Source: DATGZH01 sp035297265 (GTDB lineage: Bacteria; Actinomycetota; Acidimicrobiia; Acidimicrobiales; RAAP-2). Taken from it: DNA of 36,311 nucleotides. Below are positions 22,630 through 30,488 of this stretch, in pieces (position 1 is the first letter of the stretch; each line of letters starts with the position of its first letter). The position numbers and the translations under genes are program-made. The notes beneath the pieces are model-generated. The model did no database searches. It was given only the letters and a program-made list of their open reading frames with translations, and was not told the origin of the DNA. The stretch spans positions 1 through 36,311 of the forward strand of contig DATGZH010000047.1 of NCBI GenBank assembly GCA_035297265.1, given 5' to 3'.

Positions 22630-23865
22630 CTACTCCCAGATCTGGGCCCCGAGCTGGAGGAGCCCGGTCATGTCGTAGATGTCGGACTCGAAGAAGGGCA
22701 CCGACGCGAGCACCTCGGGCGAGCTCGCCAACTCGGCCCGCTGTTCGGCCTCGCGCCGGGCCACCACGCTGAAGTTGAGGAAGCTCTCCGCCACCTCGGT
22801 CAGCACCCGGCTGGTCACGGCGGGGTCGCCGGGGAGCGAGGTGGCCAGCTCGGCCGCCCGGTCCTCCAGCTGGCGGGCCACCCGGATGGCGGCGGCGTCC
22901 CGGAGGTACGCGGGGAGCACCTTGTTGAGCACGATCGCCCCGAGATGGAGCTTCCGACGGCTGAGCTCCTCGGCGAAGAACTCGGCCTCGCGGAGCGGGG
23001 TGGCCTCGAGGGTGGCCACCACCATGAACGTGGTTCGTCGGTCCGACAGCAGCCGGGTGACGGCCTCGGCCCGGGCCACGAAGCCGTCGTACATGGACTG
23101 GAAGAGGATGAAGAACTCGGCGATGTCGGCCAGGAACTGGGTGCCGAGCACCCGGTCGGCCACCTGGTAGAAGGGCCGGGAGGCCAGGTTCACGAAACGG
23201 GAGCGGTAGGGCACGATCAGCCACCGGAGGAGTCGGGAGGAGAAGAAGTCGGCCATCCGCTTGGGGGCGTCGAGGAAGTCGAGGGCGTTCCTCGTGGGCG
23301 GGGTGTCCACCACGATGAGGTCGTACAGGCCCTCCGAGTGGATCTCGTAGAGGCGCTCCATGGCGATGTAGTCGTGGCTCTGGACGAAGCGCCCGGCGAT
23401 GTTGCGGTAGAGGGGGTTGGCGAGGATCTGCTCGCGGGTGGCGCTGTCGGGGGCGTGCAGCCGGACGAGGGCGTCCCAGCTCTCCTTGGTGTCGAGCTGG
23501 GCCGCCCAGAGCTCGCCCCGCGGGTGCACGCCGGCCTTCGTGAAGACCTCGTCGGGGATGCGCCGCTCGGTGTTGCCGATCCCCGAGAGGCCGAGGGCGT
23601 CGGCGAGGCGGCGGGCCGGGTCGACGGTGAGGACGAGCACCCGACCCCCGTGGTGGCAGGCGGCCATGGCCGCGGCGGCCGCGGCGGTCGTGGTCTTGCC
23701 GACCCCGCCCGGCCCACAGGCGATGGCGATCTCTCGGGAGGCGAGCAGGCCGTCGAGCGAGCCCCGGCGGGCCTCGGCCCGGGGCGCGGCCGGGGCGGTC
23801 CCCGCCTCGGCGGGCTCACGCCGACCACGTCCCGTGCGGCCGCTCCGCGGCGTCCGCTCGGCCAC
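22630..23865 (-). CDS. ArsA/GET3-family ATPase, second subunit
   Basis: The 411-residue protein has a Pro/Arg-rich N-terminus of about 35 residues, then an ArsA-type ATPase domain. Its P-loop is ACGPGGVGKTTT (50-60). Lys57 of the Walker A is kept, but the signature lysine of the deviant P-loop (GKGGVGKT) is replaced by Pro52. Other markers are VLTVDPARRLADALGL, the LYDLIVVDTPPTRNALDFLD switch region and a long helical C-terminal half. The GTG start overlaps the stop of the upstream ArsA gene by one base (TAGTG), so the two are coupled and probably form a heterodimer. The pair resembles Rv3679-Rv3680 of M. tuberculosis more than an arsenite pump; no arsB-type gene is present. Confidence 0.88.
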   Translation of the reverse strand: MAERTPRSGRTGRGRREPAEAGTAPAAPRAEARRGSLDGLLASREIAIACGPGGVGKTTTAAAAAAMAACHHGGRVLVLTVDPARRLADALGLSGIGNTERRIPDEVFTKAGVHPRGELWAAQLDTKESWDALVRLHAPDSATREQILANPLYRNIAGRFVQSHDYIAMERLYEIHSEGLYDLIVVDTPPTRNALDFLDAPKRMADFFSSRLLRWLIVPYRSRFVNLASRPFYQVADRVLGTQFLADIAEFFILFQSMYDGFVARAEAVTRLLSDRRTTFMVVATLEATPLREAEFFAEELSRRKLHLGAIVLNKVLPAYLRDAAAIRVARQLEDRAAELATSLPGDPAVTSRVLTEVAESFLNFSVVARREAEQRAELASSPEVLASVPFFESDIYDMTGLLQLGAQIWE

Positions 23866-24842
23866 TAGAACCCGAGCTCCTCGCCGAGCGACGCCGCCAC
23901 CTGGCGGGTCGTGCGCAGACCGTACGTCCGGGTGAAGAGGTAGGGCAGGAGGAGGAGCGGCACCGCGGGGTCGAGGCCGTCGCGCAGGTGGTCCAGGTGC
24001 TCGGCCCGGGTCCGGCGCAGCGTCACCGCCAACCGGGCGCCCTCGAACACGGGCGCCACGTCGCCCTCGAGCAGCTGGCTCAGCTCGGCCTCCGGCGCCG
24101 ACCCCCGCAGCTCCTCGAAGACCTCCTCCTCGCGCCGGCCGAACAGCTCCGGGAGGACGCGGTTCACGACGACGGCCGAGAGCCGCACCGTGGTCTCGCG
24201 GGCGACGCGGTCGGCGAGCTCGAGCGTCTCGGCCACCGGCATCTCCTCGGGGGTGGTGACCGCGACGAGGCCGGTCGTGGCCGGGTCCGACAGGATCTCG
24301 AGCAGCCAGTCGGTCTGGGTCCGGATGAGACCCACCTTCACGAGGTCGTTGATCGCCTGGGGGGCGGCCAGCTGGCCCACGATGTGGCCGGTGGCCGAGG
24401 CGTCCACCACGACGAGGTCGTAGTGCCGTTCGCGCACCTCCCAGCAGAACTTCCCGGTCGTGAGGATCTCGCGCACACCGGGCGCCGCGGTGGCCACGAA
24501 GTCGAAGGCCTTGGCGAGCGGGCCGATGCGGCCGACCATCGGGATGCGCAGGTTGAGCTTCAGGTACTCGCGGAGCGAGGCCTCGGTGTCCATCGACATG
24601 GCGAAGACCCCGGGCACCACCTCGCGCTCGGTGAACGAGGTCGGCCCGGCCTCGAAGAGCGAGGCCAGGTCGCCCTTGGCGTCGACGTCGCAGGCGAGCA
24701 CCCGCTTGCCCCGTTCCGCCGCCAGGAGGGCCAGGGCGGCGGCGACCGTGGTCTTCCCGACGCCGCCCTTGCCGGTGACGAAGACGAGCTTCAGGTCCAG
24801 GAGACCTGGCACGTCGGGGTGTTCGGCGCGGCTCTCGCTCAT
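23865..24842 (-). CDS. ArsA/GET3-family ATPase, first subunit
   Basis: The 325-residue protein has the complete deviant Walker A VTGKGGVGKTTVA with signature Lys25 and Lys30. It continues with LACDVDAKGDLASLFE and the switch region YDLVVVDASATGHIVGQL, where many family members have a DTAPTGH motif. The C-terminal part (VVVNRVLPELF and LPYLFTRTYGL) is typical of actinobacterial ArsA-like proteins. It is the catalytically complete member of the pair; the second subunit lacks the signature lysine. The ATG at 24842 is chosen; in-frame sequence upstream runs into the DUF3107 gene and looks non-coding. It follows DUF3107 by 37 bases. Confidence 0.88.
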   Translation of the reverse strand: MSESRAEHPDVPGLLDLKLVFVTGKGGVGKTTVAAALALLAAERGKRVLACDVDAKGDLASLFEAGPTSFTEREVVPGVFAMSMDTEASLREYLKLNLRIPMVGRIGPLAKAFDFVATAAPGVREILTTGKFCWEVRERHYDLVVVDASATGHIVGQLAAPQAINDLVKVGLIRTQTDWLLEILSDPATTGLVAVTTPEEMPVAETLELADRVARETTVRLSAVVVNRVLPELFGRREEEVFEELRGSAPEAELSQLLEGDVAPVFEGARLAVTLRRTRAEHLDHLRDGLDPAVPLLLLPYLFTRTYGLRTTRQVAASLGEELGF

Positions 24843-24879
24843 CGCGGCGCCCGACCGTGCCCCGTCGGCCCCGAGGCCG

Positions 24880-25116
24880 TCAGGGTGCGCCGAACCCGAC
24901 CCGCCGGTCCGGGGAGGGGGCACCCACCTCCACATAGGCCACCTTGGCCACCGGGACGGCGACCCGCCGGCCCCGTCGGTCGGTCAGCCACAGGACGTCG
25001 TCGCCCCCCGAGAGCGCCGACTCGATGTCGGCCAGCACCTTGTCCCGGTCGGCGTCGTCGGGGAGCTCCACCTCGAGCTCCTTCGGCGACTGGACAATCC
25101 CGATCCGCACGTCCAC
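24880..25116 (-). CDS. DUF3107 family protein
   Basis: The 78-residue protein matches the short actinobacterial DUF3107 family: VDVRIGIVQSPKELEVEL at the start, a middle helix, then LWLTDRRGRRVAVPVAKVAYVEVG. It has no cysteines, signal peptide or catalytic motif. The function of the family is unknown. The GTG at 25116 has AGGAGGAT 9 bases upstream and yields the exact family N-terminus; longer in-frame starts add unrelated sequence. It is the first gene of the minus-strand run that continues with the two ArsA genes. Confidence 0.85.
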   Translation of the reverse strand: MDVRIGIVQSPKELEVELPDDADRDKVLADIESALSGGDDVLWLTDRRGRRVAVPVAKVAYVEVGAPSPDRRVGFGAP

Positions 25117-25177
25117 GTGGTGTTCATCCTCCTGCTCCGGGCGCCCGAAAGGGCCGGTCCCCTGGTGCCGTCCCCCG

Positions 25178-25185
25178 ACGTTACA
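25178..25185 (-). promoter_or_regulatory. Extended -10 promoter for the DUF3107-arsA operon
   Basis: On the minus strand TGTAACGT is an extended -10 element (TG directly upstream of TAACGT). Transcription would start near 25171 and give a leader of about 55 bases with the AGGAGGAT site. This is the only promoter-like sequence seen in the 116-base divergent gap; no comparable plus-strand element for the dGTPase-like gene is clear. Confidence 0.4.
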
Positions 25186-25232
25186 GGGCTGGGGCATGCT
25201 GGCCGTATGGGCCAGGAACCCTGCGAGACCGG

Positions 25233-26423
25233 TTGAGCCCGAACGAGCGCACCCGGGTCTGGGCGGCCACCATGGGCGGCCACCGGGCGGGCGACGGCGT
25301 GGTCGTCGCCCACCGCGGTGAGCCGCCGCCGAAGGTCGAGGCGGAGCGCCTCAGCCGGGTTGCCCGGGAGGAGGCCGAGGACCAGACCCTTGCCGGCGGG
25401 GCCACGAGGGCCGAGGGTGCCGGCCACCGGGCCCGACCCGAGGAGCCCGACCCGCTGCGGACCTGCTTCGAGCGGGACCGGGACCGCATCCTCCACTCGA
25501 CCGCCTTCCGACGCCTCGCCGGCAAGACCCAGGTCTTCGTCTTCCCGGCCGACCACCAGCGGACCCGGCTCACCCACGCCCTCGAGGTGGCCCAGGTGGC
25601 CACGGCGGTCGCCCGGGCGGTCGGGCTGAACGTGGCCCTCGTCGAGGCCATGGCCCTCGGGCACGACTGCGGCCACGGCCCCGGGGGCCACGCCAGTGAG
25701 GACGCCTTCGACGTCTTTGTGCCCGGCGGCTACCACCACGCCGTGTGGGGAGCGGACGTCGTGCTGGCCCCGCTCAACCTCTGCGTCGAGACGCTCGACG
25801 GCATCCGCAACCACAGTTGGTCGCTCCCGACGCCGGCCACGCCCGAGGGCGCCGTCCTCAGCTGGGCCGACCGTTGCGCCTACAGCGCCCACGACCTCGA
25901 AGACGCGGTCTCGGCCGGGATCGTGAGCCCCGACGAGTTCCCCGACGACGTGGTACAGGTCATCGGGACCTCCCGGTCTTCACAGCTGCGGACGTTCATC
26001 GGTGCCCTCGTCGACTGCATCACCGAACACGGCCTCGTCGGCATGGCCGACGAGCCGGCGGCCGCGCTCGCCGGGTTGCGCGCCTTCAATTACGAGCGCA
26101 TCTACATGCGGCCGGCCTCGGTGACCCAGGGCGAAGCGGTCGTCGAGGTGCTCCGTGCCCTCGTCGAGTACTTCGTCGAGGTGCCCGGTGAGATCCCCGA
26201 CGGCGCGGGCGGCCTCGTCCCGGAGGCGACGGGCGAGGCGGACGCTCTCCGGCGGGCCGTCGCCTACGTGGCCGGGATGACCGACCGCTACGCCTTCGAC
26301 ATGGCGGTCAGCCGGCTCGGCTGGCGACGCGACCGGCTGCCCCGGGGCATCGACACAACGTTCACCCGGCTCTCTGCCCGGGAGGAGGAGGGCGCCGGTC
26401 GGACCAGAGAGGCAACGGGCTGA
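25233..26423 (+). CDS. dGTPase-like HD-domain phosphohydrolase
   Basis: The 396-residue protein belongs to the deoxyguanosinetriphosphate triphosphohydrolase-like family, which hydrolyses dNTPs to nucleosides and triphosphate. Markers are DRDRILHSTAFRRLAGKTQVF (83-103), RLTHALEVAQVA with His115, the HD motif LGHDCGHGPGGH with His144-Asp145 and His148, and a later SWADRCAYSAHDLEDA segment with the last metal-binding Asp. The start is uncertain. TTG at 25233 gives MSPNERTRVWAATMGGHR, whereas an ATG at 25272 would begin at MGGHR. Neither has a good ribosome binding site. The gene is followed 29 bases later by a HAD gene on the same strand. Confidence 0.87.
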   Translation: MSPNERTRVWAATMGGHRAGDGVVVAHRGEPPPKVEAERLSRVAREEAEDQTLAGGATRAEGAGHRARPEEPDPLRTCFERDRDRILHSTAFRRLAGKTQVFVFPADHQRTRLTHALEVAQVATAVARAVGLNVALVEAMALGHDCGHGPGGHASEDAFDVFVPGGYHHAVWGADVVLAPLNLCVETLDGIRNHSWSLPTPATPEGAVLSWADRCAYSAHDLEDAVSAGIVSPDEFPDDVVQVIGTSRSSQLRTFIGALVDCITEHGLVGMADEPAAALAGLRAFNYERIYMRPASVTQGEAVVEVLRALVEYFVEVPGEIPDGAGGLVPEATGEADALRRAVAYVAGMTDRYAFDMAVSRLGWRRDRLPRGIDTTFTRLSAREEEGAGRTREATG

Positions 26424-26452
26424 ACCGGGCCGAGCCGAGGATCGGCGGGGCG

Positions 26453-27109
26453 GTGGCCAGGCGGGCCGTCCTCTTCGACTGGCGGGGCACACTCGTGGCC
26501 GATCCCGAGGACGCCTGGTGGGTGGCCGAGGCGCTCCGTCGGCTCGGTCGCCCCACGGCACCGACGACCGTGGCCCAGCTGGTGGAGGACCTCGAGTGGG
26601 CAGCCGGGCTCGAGCAGATACGCGAGGGCCTCGTGGACTGTGACTGCTCGGCCTCGCGCCACCGGGAGGCCACCCTGGCTCATTTCGCGGCGGCCGGGCT
26701 GGACGACGACCTCGCCTTGGCCCTCTACGAGCTCGACGGCGACCCCGTCGCCCACCCCTTCGCCGACGACGCCGCCGCGGTGCTCACGGCCCTCCGGGCC
26801 CGCGGCGTGGCCGTGGCGGTCGTGAGCGACATCCACTTCGACCTGCGGCCGGAGTTCCGAGCCGTGGGACTGTTCGACCTGGTCGACGCCTTCGTGCTCT
26901 CGTTCGAGCACGGTATGCAGAAGCCGGCGCCCGAGTTCTTCCTCCTGGCCCTGGACGAACTCGGCGTGGCGCCGGCCGAGGCCCTGATGGTGGGTGACCG
27001 TGCGTCGCACGACGGCGGAGCGGTGGATGTCGGGATCGAGACCCTGCTCGTTCCTCCACTGCGGCGACCCGGCGACAGCCGCCTGTCGGTCGTCCTCCAG
27101 CTCGTGTGA
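26453..27109 (+). CDS. HAD-superfamily hydrolase with altered motif I
   Basis: The 218-residue protein has a Rossmann HAD core and a helical cap (about 18-95). Motif I is LFDWRGTLV: nucleophile Asp9 is present, but the usual second Asp (DxD) is Arg11. Motif II is AVVSDIHFD with Ser, motif III the Lys in GMQKPAPEFF, and motif IV VGDRASHDGGAVDVG, which fits GDxxxxD. Loss of the second Asp, the general acid/base of HAD phosphatases, suggests slow turnover, another chemistry or a binding role. It shares the strand of the dGTPase-like gene, so a nucleotide-related substrate is conceivable. The GTG start lies six codons before the first beta strand. Confidence 0.82.
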   Translation: MARRAVLFDWRGTLVADPEDAWWVAEALRRLGRPTAPTTVAQLVEDLEWAAGLEQIREGLVDCDCSASRHREATLAHFAAAGLDDDLALALYELDGDPVAHPFADDAAAVLTALRARGVAVAVVSDIHFDLRPEFRAVGLFDLVDAFVLSFEHGMQKPAPEFFLLALDELGVAPAEALMVGDRASHDGGAVDVGIETLLVPPLRRPGDSRLSVVLQLV

Positions 27110-27113
27110 GCAG

Positions 27114-27791
27114 TCAGACGATGTGGGGGAGGCCGGCGACCGAGATGATGGCGATCAGCAGGAGCACGCCGGCGATGACGACGGTCGCCACTCGGACGCC
27201 GCGCACTTTGAAGCGTTGGGCCACGGCCACCAAGAAAAGCACCGAGGCCAGGAGCACGGTGTCGCGGACGTAGGTGTCGGCTGTCTCCCGGGCGTCGGTG
27301 CCTTCGTTGAACGTGAGCGAGGCCACCGCGTTGAGCTTGTCGGACTGCTCGAACAACGGGTTGTGGTACTGGGGCGTATAGGCCGGTCCCGGCGGGGCCT
27401 TCGAGTTCGTGAACGGATCGGTCGTGAGCCAGGCGTCGAAGGCCGTCCGGTAGGGGGGCGTGAAGCGGCGCACCAGGAGGGTCTCGAGCCCGGTGTCCCC
27501 GGCCGAGCGGGCCTGGAGCCAGGCGGTGAAGATGGACTGGTCGGAGACCAGCGTCTGGCCACCCCGGGTCGACGCGGTGTCGGCCTCGAAGCGGTCCCGG
27601 CTGGCCTGGCCGTAGAGGAGGGCCTGGCGGCCGTCCCACTTGGCCGACTGGTAGCCGCTCCAGGCGGTGGCGATGGCCACGACGGCGAGGATCGCCACCT
27701 CGAGGATCTCGATGAGATCGCGCCAGCGCTCGCTGTGCTGGGACGCCTCGCCCTCGTCCTTGGACAGCTCCCGGGCGACCTCGACGTTCAT
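27114..27791 (-). CDS. Predicted three-helix membrane protein, function unknown
   Basis: The 225-residue product has a charged N-terminus, a membrane segment at about 29-47 (EVAILAVVAIATAWSGY), a soluble region of about 120 residues, and two C-terminal membrane segments at about 175-193 and 200-222. The soluble loop has conserved-looking elements (SGYQSAKWDGRQALLYG, TAWLQARSAGD, PQYHNPLFEQSDKLN), so the protein is probably real and belongs to a widespread uncharacterised family. I recognise no catalytic motif. I start at the ATG at 27791; a GTG at 27821 adds ten residues. A TAAGCT -10 candidate lies at 27875-27880 on the minus strand. Confidence 0.7.
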   Translation of the reverse strand: MNVEVARELSKDEGEASQHSERWRDLIEILEVAILAVVAIATAWSGYQSAKWDGRQALLYGQASRDRFEADTASTRGGQTLVSDQSIFTAWLQARSAGDTGLETLLVRRFTPPYRTAFDAWLTTDPFTNSKAPPGPAYTPQYHNPLFEQSDKLNAVASLTFNEGTDARETADTYVRDTVLLASVLFLVAVAQRFKVRGVRVATVVIAGVLLLIAIISVAGLPHIV

Positions 27792-27887
27792 CCCCTCGGG
27801 CAACGCGGCCTCCCAGAGCACGCCCCGGCACTGGCGCGGGCCGCCGCCGACCGGGGCGCCGTGGGTCGGCGCCGAGCTTACGACGGT

Positions 27888-27904
27888 CCCGGCGGTTGGC
27901 CGGG
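27888..27904. terminator. Hairpin after the substrate-binding protein gene
   Basis: CCCGGC and GCCGGG form a perfect 6-bp stem around a 5-base loop, 8 bases beyond the stop codon of the minus-strand substrate-binding protein gene. There is no T-tract, as is common for terminator hairpins in GC-rich actinobacteria. Confidence 0.4.
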
Positions 27905-27912
27905 TATAGCGC

Positions 27913-29109
27913 CTACTTCGGGCAGTAGGTCTGGTCCCCGAGCGGGAGCGTCCACTTGCCGTTCTTGATGCCCATCACGAACACGCAGTTGATGGTGGTG
28001 GTGGGCTTGCCCTTCGTGTAGGTGAGGGGCGGGGCCAGGCCGCCGAGGGTGGCGCCGTGCAGGTTGTAGAGCCCGGCGATGACCTCGGCCGCCGTCGGGG
28101 TGGCCGTGAAGTGACCGGCCGCCGCCGCCGCCTGGAAGAGCTTGCCCGAGCTCCAGGCCTCGACGGCCACCTCGCCGAAGTTGGGCGAGGAGGCCAGCGC
28201 CGGCGAGTACTTCTTGATCGCCGCGTACATCTGCTTCGTGGCCGGCGTGTTGTCGACGAAGAACGGGATGTTCGGCTGGTAGTCGAGGTTGCCGTTCATG
28301 CTGGGCGTCGTGAGCCAGGCCGACGAGACCGTGCCGTCACCGGAGATCTCGGTCGGGCTGTAGTTCTGGGCGGCGCAGTTGTTGGCCACCTTGACCACGA
28401 TGGCCGAGGCGTCACCGACCAGCATGCCGTCGGCCCCGCTCTGCTGGGCGGCCAGGCACTCGGCGGTGTAGTTCGGGGCGGCGAAGCCGATCGCCGCGGT
28501 GTAGGAGAGAGCGAGGCCGTTCTTGGCCGCCGCCGCCCGCAGCATCGGGATGCCCTGGCCGCAGATCGCCACCTCGGCGCAGTAGAGGTCGGCGAACTTC
28601 TTGATGTGGGCCTTCTTGGCCAGGAAGATCGTGTCGGCCGTTCCCCAGTTGTAGGTGGTGCCTTGGCTGAAGAAGTCGGGGTTCGTGTACATGGCGATGC
28701 TGTCGGCGTAGCTGCCGACCACCGGCACGTGGTGCTGCTGGACGTAGGTCTCCCACGAGTTGTCGACGTCGCTGTTGTCGAAGATGGCGATCACGTGGTC
28801 CTGGCCCACGAGCGTCTCGACCTCGGCGAGCGACGTGCCCGGGTTGGTCTGGTCGTCCTCCACGATCAGGTTGACGTGGTGACCGTTGATGCCGCCGGCC
28901 GCGTTGACCGAGTCGGCCCAGGCCTGGAGGGCCGGGGCCGAGGTGGAGGTGCTCGAGGCCTCCGGGCCGGTGCAGCTGCACACGACGCCGAGGTTGATCT
29001 GCGCGTTGGCCGCCCCGGCCGGGGCAACGGCGAGCCCGCCGACCACACCCAGCAAGGTGCCCGCCGCCAGGGCAAACGCGCTACCGACTCGCCACCAACG
29101 TCCACGCAT
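27913..29109 (-). CDS. Branched-chain amino acid-type ABC transporter substrate-binding protein (LivK-like)
   Basis: The 398-residue protein is exported: a signal peptide of about 33 residues (RGRWWRVGSAFALAAG core, AGA cleavage region). The mature part is a Peripla_BP_6 type I binding protein. It has INLGVVCSCTGPEA at the first strand, LQAWADSVNAAGGINGHHVNLIVEDDQTNP, a hinge segment near ADSIAMYTNPDFFSQG and a second lobe beginning around KKFADLY. Seven or more cysteines in the mature part suggest disulfides, unusual for LivK. No permease or ATPase gene is adjacent, so it is an orphan binding protein. The start is supported by AAGGGGGG just upstream. Confidence 0.87.
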   Translation of the reverse strand: MRGRWWRVGSAFALAAGTLLGVVGGLAVAPAGAANAQINLGVVCSCTGPEASSTSTSAPALQAWADSVNAAGGINGHHVNLIVEDDQTNPGTSLAEVETLVGQDHVIAIFDNSDVDNSWETYVQQHHVPVVGSYADSIAMYTNPDFFSQGTTYNWGTADTIFLAKKAHIKKFADLYCAEVAICGQGIPMLRAAAAKNGLALSYTAAIGFAAPNYTAECLAAQQSGADGMLVGDASAIVVKVANNCAAQNYSPTEISGDGTVSSAWLTTPSMNGNLDYQPNIPFFVDNTPATKQMYAAIKKYSPALASSPNFGEVAVEAWSSGKLFQAAAAAGHFTATPTAAEVIAGLYNLHGATLGGLAPPLTYTKGKPTTTINCVFVMGIKNGKWTLPLGDQTYCPK

Positions 29110-29200
29110 GGGGGACCCCCCTTGGCTCAGTTCGCAGCCCGTGCCGGGTCCGCCGACGGGGCGGCGGGCGACACGTGCACGATTTCGACTCTCAACTGTA

Positions 29201-29230
29201 ACGCTACCTCAATCCTCTGAAGAAAGGCAA
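29201..29230 (-). promoter_or_regulatory. Candidate promoter for the substrate-binding protein gene
   Basis: On the minus strand TTGCCT (29230-29225) and TAGCGT (29206-29201) are 18 bases apart. This 137-base gap is locally AT-rich compared with its surroundings. A leader of about 85 bases would result. A second -10-like hexamer, TACAGT, lies at 29200-29195. Confidence 0.35.
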
Positions 29231-29246
29231 TGCAGTTGAGCCCTCC

Positions 29247-30404
29247 TCAGCGGACGGTGAGCTCCCGCCGGTAGACGCGGGCCGGGCCGAGGGCGGCCAG
29301 GCGCTCGGCCAGGCCGGCGAAGGCCGCCGCCGCCTCCCCCTCCGGTTCAGCCAGGACCACCGGTCGCCCGTCGTCGCCGCCTTGGCGGAGGGCGGGGACG
29401 AACGGGATCTGCCCGAGGAGGGGCACGCCGAGCTCGCCGGCCAGGGTCTCGCCGCCGCCCCGGCCGAACAACTCGTAGCGCTTGCCGTCGTCGCCGGTGA
29501 ACCAGCTCATGTTCTCGATGACCCCGCGCACCGACAGGTTGAGCTTGCGGGCCGCGAAGGCCGAGCGCTGGGCGACCCGCTCGGCCGCGGGCTGCGGGGT
29601 GGTCACCACGACCACCTCGGCCCGCGGCACGACCTGGGCGGTGGAGAGCGTCACGTCGCCGGTCCCCGGCGGCATGTCGAGGAGGAGGAAGTCGGGGTCG
29701 GCCCAGTACGCGTCGGTGAGGAACTGCTCGATGGCCTTGTGCAGCATCGGGCCGCGCCAGATCACCGGCTCGGCGTCGGGCACGAAGAAGCCCATCGAGA
29801 GGCAACGCACGCCGTGCACGAGGGTCGGCACCACGAGGTCGCCGAGGATGGGCGGGTCGTGGTCGGCGCCGAGCATCTTCGGCACCGAGAACCCGTAGAC
29901 GTCGGCGTCGAGGATGCCCACCCGGTGGCCGGCCTGGACGAGGGCGAGGGCCAGATTGACCGTCACCGAGGACTTGCCGACCCCGCCCTTCCCCGAGGCC
30001 ACCCCGACCACCCTCGTGCGGGAGCCCGGGAGGAGGAAGGCCGGGAGCTCGGCCCCCGTACCGTGGTCGGGCCCATGGCCGTGGTCGTGGCCGGCGGTCG
30101 CCCCGCTGTCGCCGGCCATCCGTCGGCGGAGGTCGAGGCGGAGGGCCGTGCGCTCGTCGTCGTCCATGACGACGGCCTCGACGTTCACCTCGCCGGCGCC
30201 ACTCCCCTGGGCCGCCTCGCGGACGGCCTGCTCGAGCGCCTCGCGGCCCGGCCAGCCCCCGACCGGGTAGGCGAGCGTGACCTCCGCCCGCCCCCGCTGC
30301 TCCCGCACGGCGCGCACCATCCCCGCCTCACCGATCGGGAGGTCGAGCTCGGGGTCCACGACGGCCCGGACGGCCGCCTCGATCTGTCGTGCGTCTCGTC
30401 CCAT
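29247..30404 (-). CDS. mrp: Mrp/ApbC/Nbp35-family P-loop ATPase, iron-sulfur cluster carrier type
   Basis: The 385-residue protein has an N-terminal MIP18/DUF59 domain (about 4-80, VDPELDLPIGEAGMV), a His-rich linker (four His at 106-114, HDHGHGPDH), and the Mrp ATPase domain. That domain has the deviant P-loop ASGKGGVGKSS (137-146), LDADVYGFSVPKMLG and LLLDMPPGTGDVTLS. The family moves [4Fe-4S] clusters to apoproteins. The usual C-terminal CxxC is absent in the region before FGRGGGETLAGELGVPLLGQIP, as in some actinobacterial members. A GGAAAG site lies about 6 bases before the ATG. It diverges from the SufR-like regulator and probably shares its operator and promoter. Confidence 0.92.
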   Translation of the reverse strand: MGRDARQIEAAVRAVVDPELDLPIGEAGMVRAVREQRGRAEVTLAYPVGGWPGREALEQAVREAAQGSGAGEVNVEAVVMDDDERTALRLDLRRRMAGDSGATAGHDHGHGPDHGTGAELPAFLLPGSRTRVVGVASGKGGVGKSSVTVNLALALVQAGHRVGILDADVYGFSVPKMLGADHDPPILGDLVVPTLVHGVRCLSMGFFVPDAEPVIWRGPMLHKAIEQFLTDAYWADPDFLLLDMPPGTGDVTLSTAQVVPRAEVVVVTTPQPAAERVAQRSAFAARKLNLSVRGVIENMSWFTGDDGKRYELFGRGGGETLAGELGVPLLGQIPFVPALRQGGDDGRPVVLAEPEGEAAAAFAGLAERLAALGPARVYRRELTVR

Positions 30405-30471
30405 GGGCGTCTTTCCGGCGTGGTCGCGCCTCGCCACGCAGCTCCTGGCCACGGCGGTTTCTGCGACCTGT

Positions 30472-30486
30472 TCGGTAGACTACCGA
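30472..30486. promoter_or_regulatory. 15-bp palindromic operator containing divergent -10 elements
   Basis: TCGGTAG-A-CTACCGA is a perfect palindrome with 7-bp arms. Within it lie TAGACT on the plus strand (30476-30481) and TAGTCT on the minus strand (30482-30477), both TANNNT -10 hexamers. The plus-strand element is 7 bases before the GTG of the SufR-like gene, so that transcript would be leaderless; the minus-strand element would serve mrp with a leader of about 65 bases. A regulator bound here would cover both -10 elements. Confidence 0.6.
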
Positions 30487-30488
30487 CC

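Noticed and set aside
22630..24842. Arsenite resistance (ArsAB pump) interpretation
   Set aside because: There is no arsB, arsR or arsC near and the pair resembles the mycobacterial Rv3679/Rv3680-type system.
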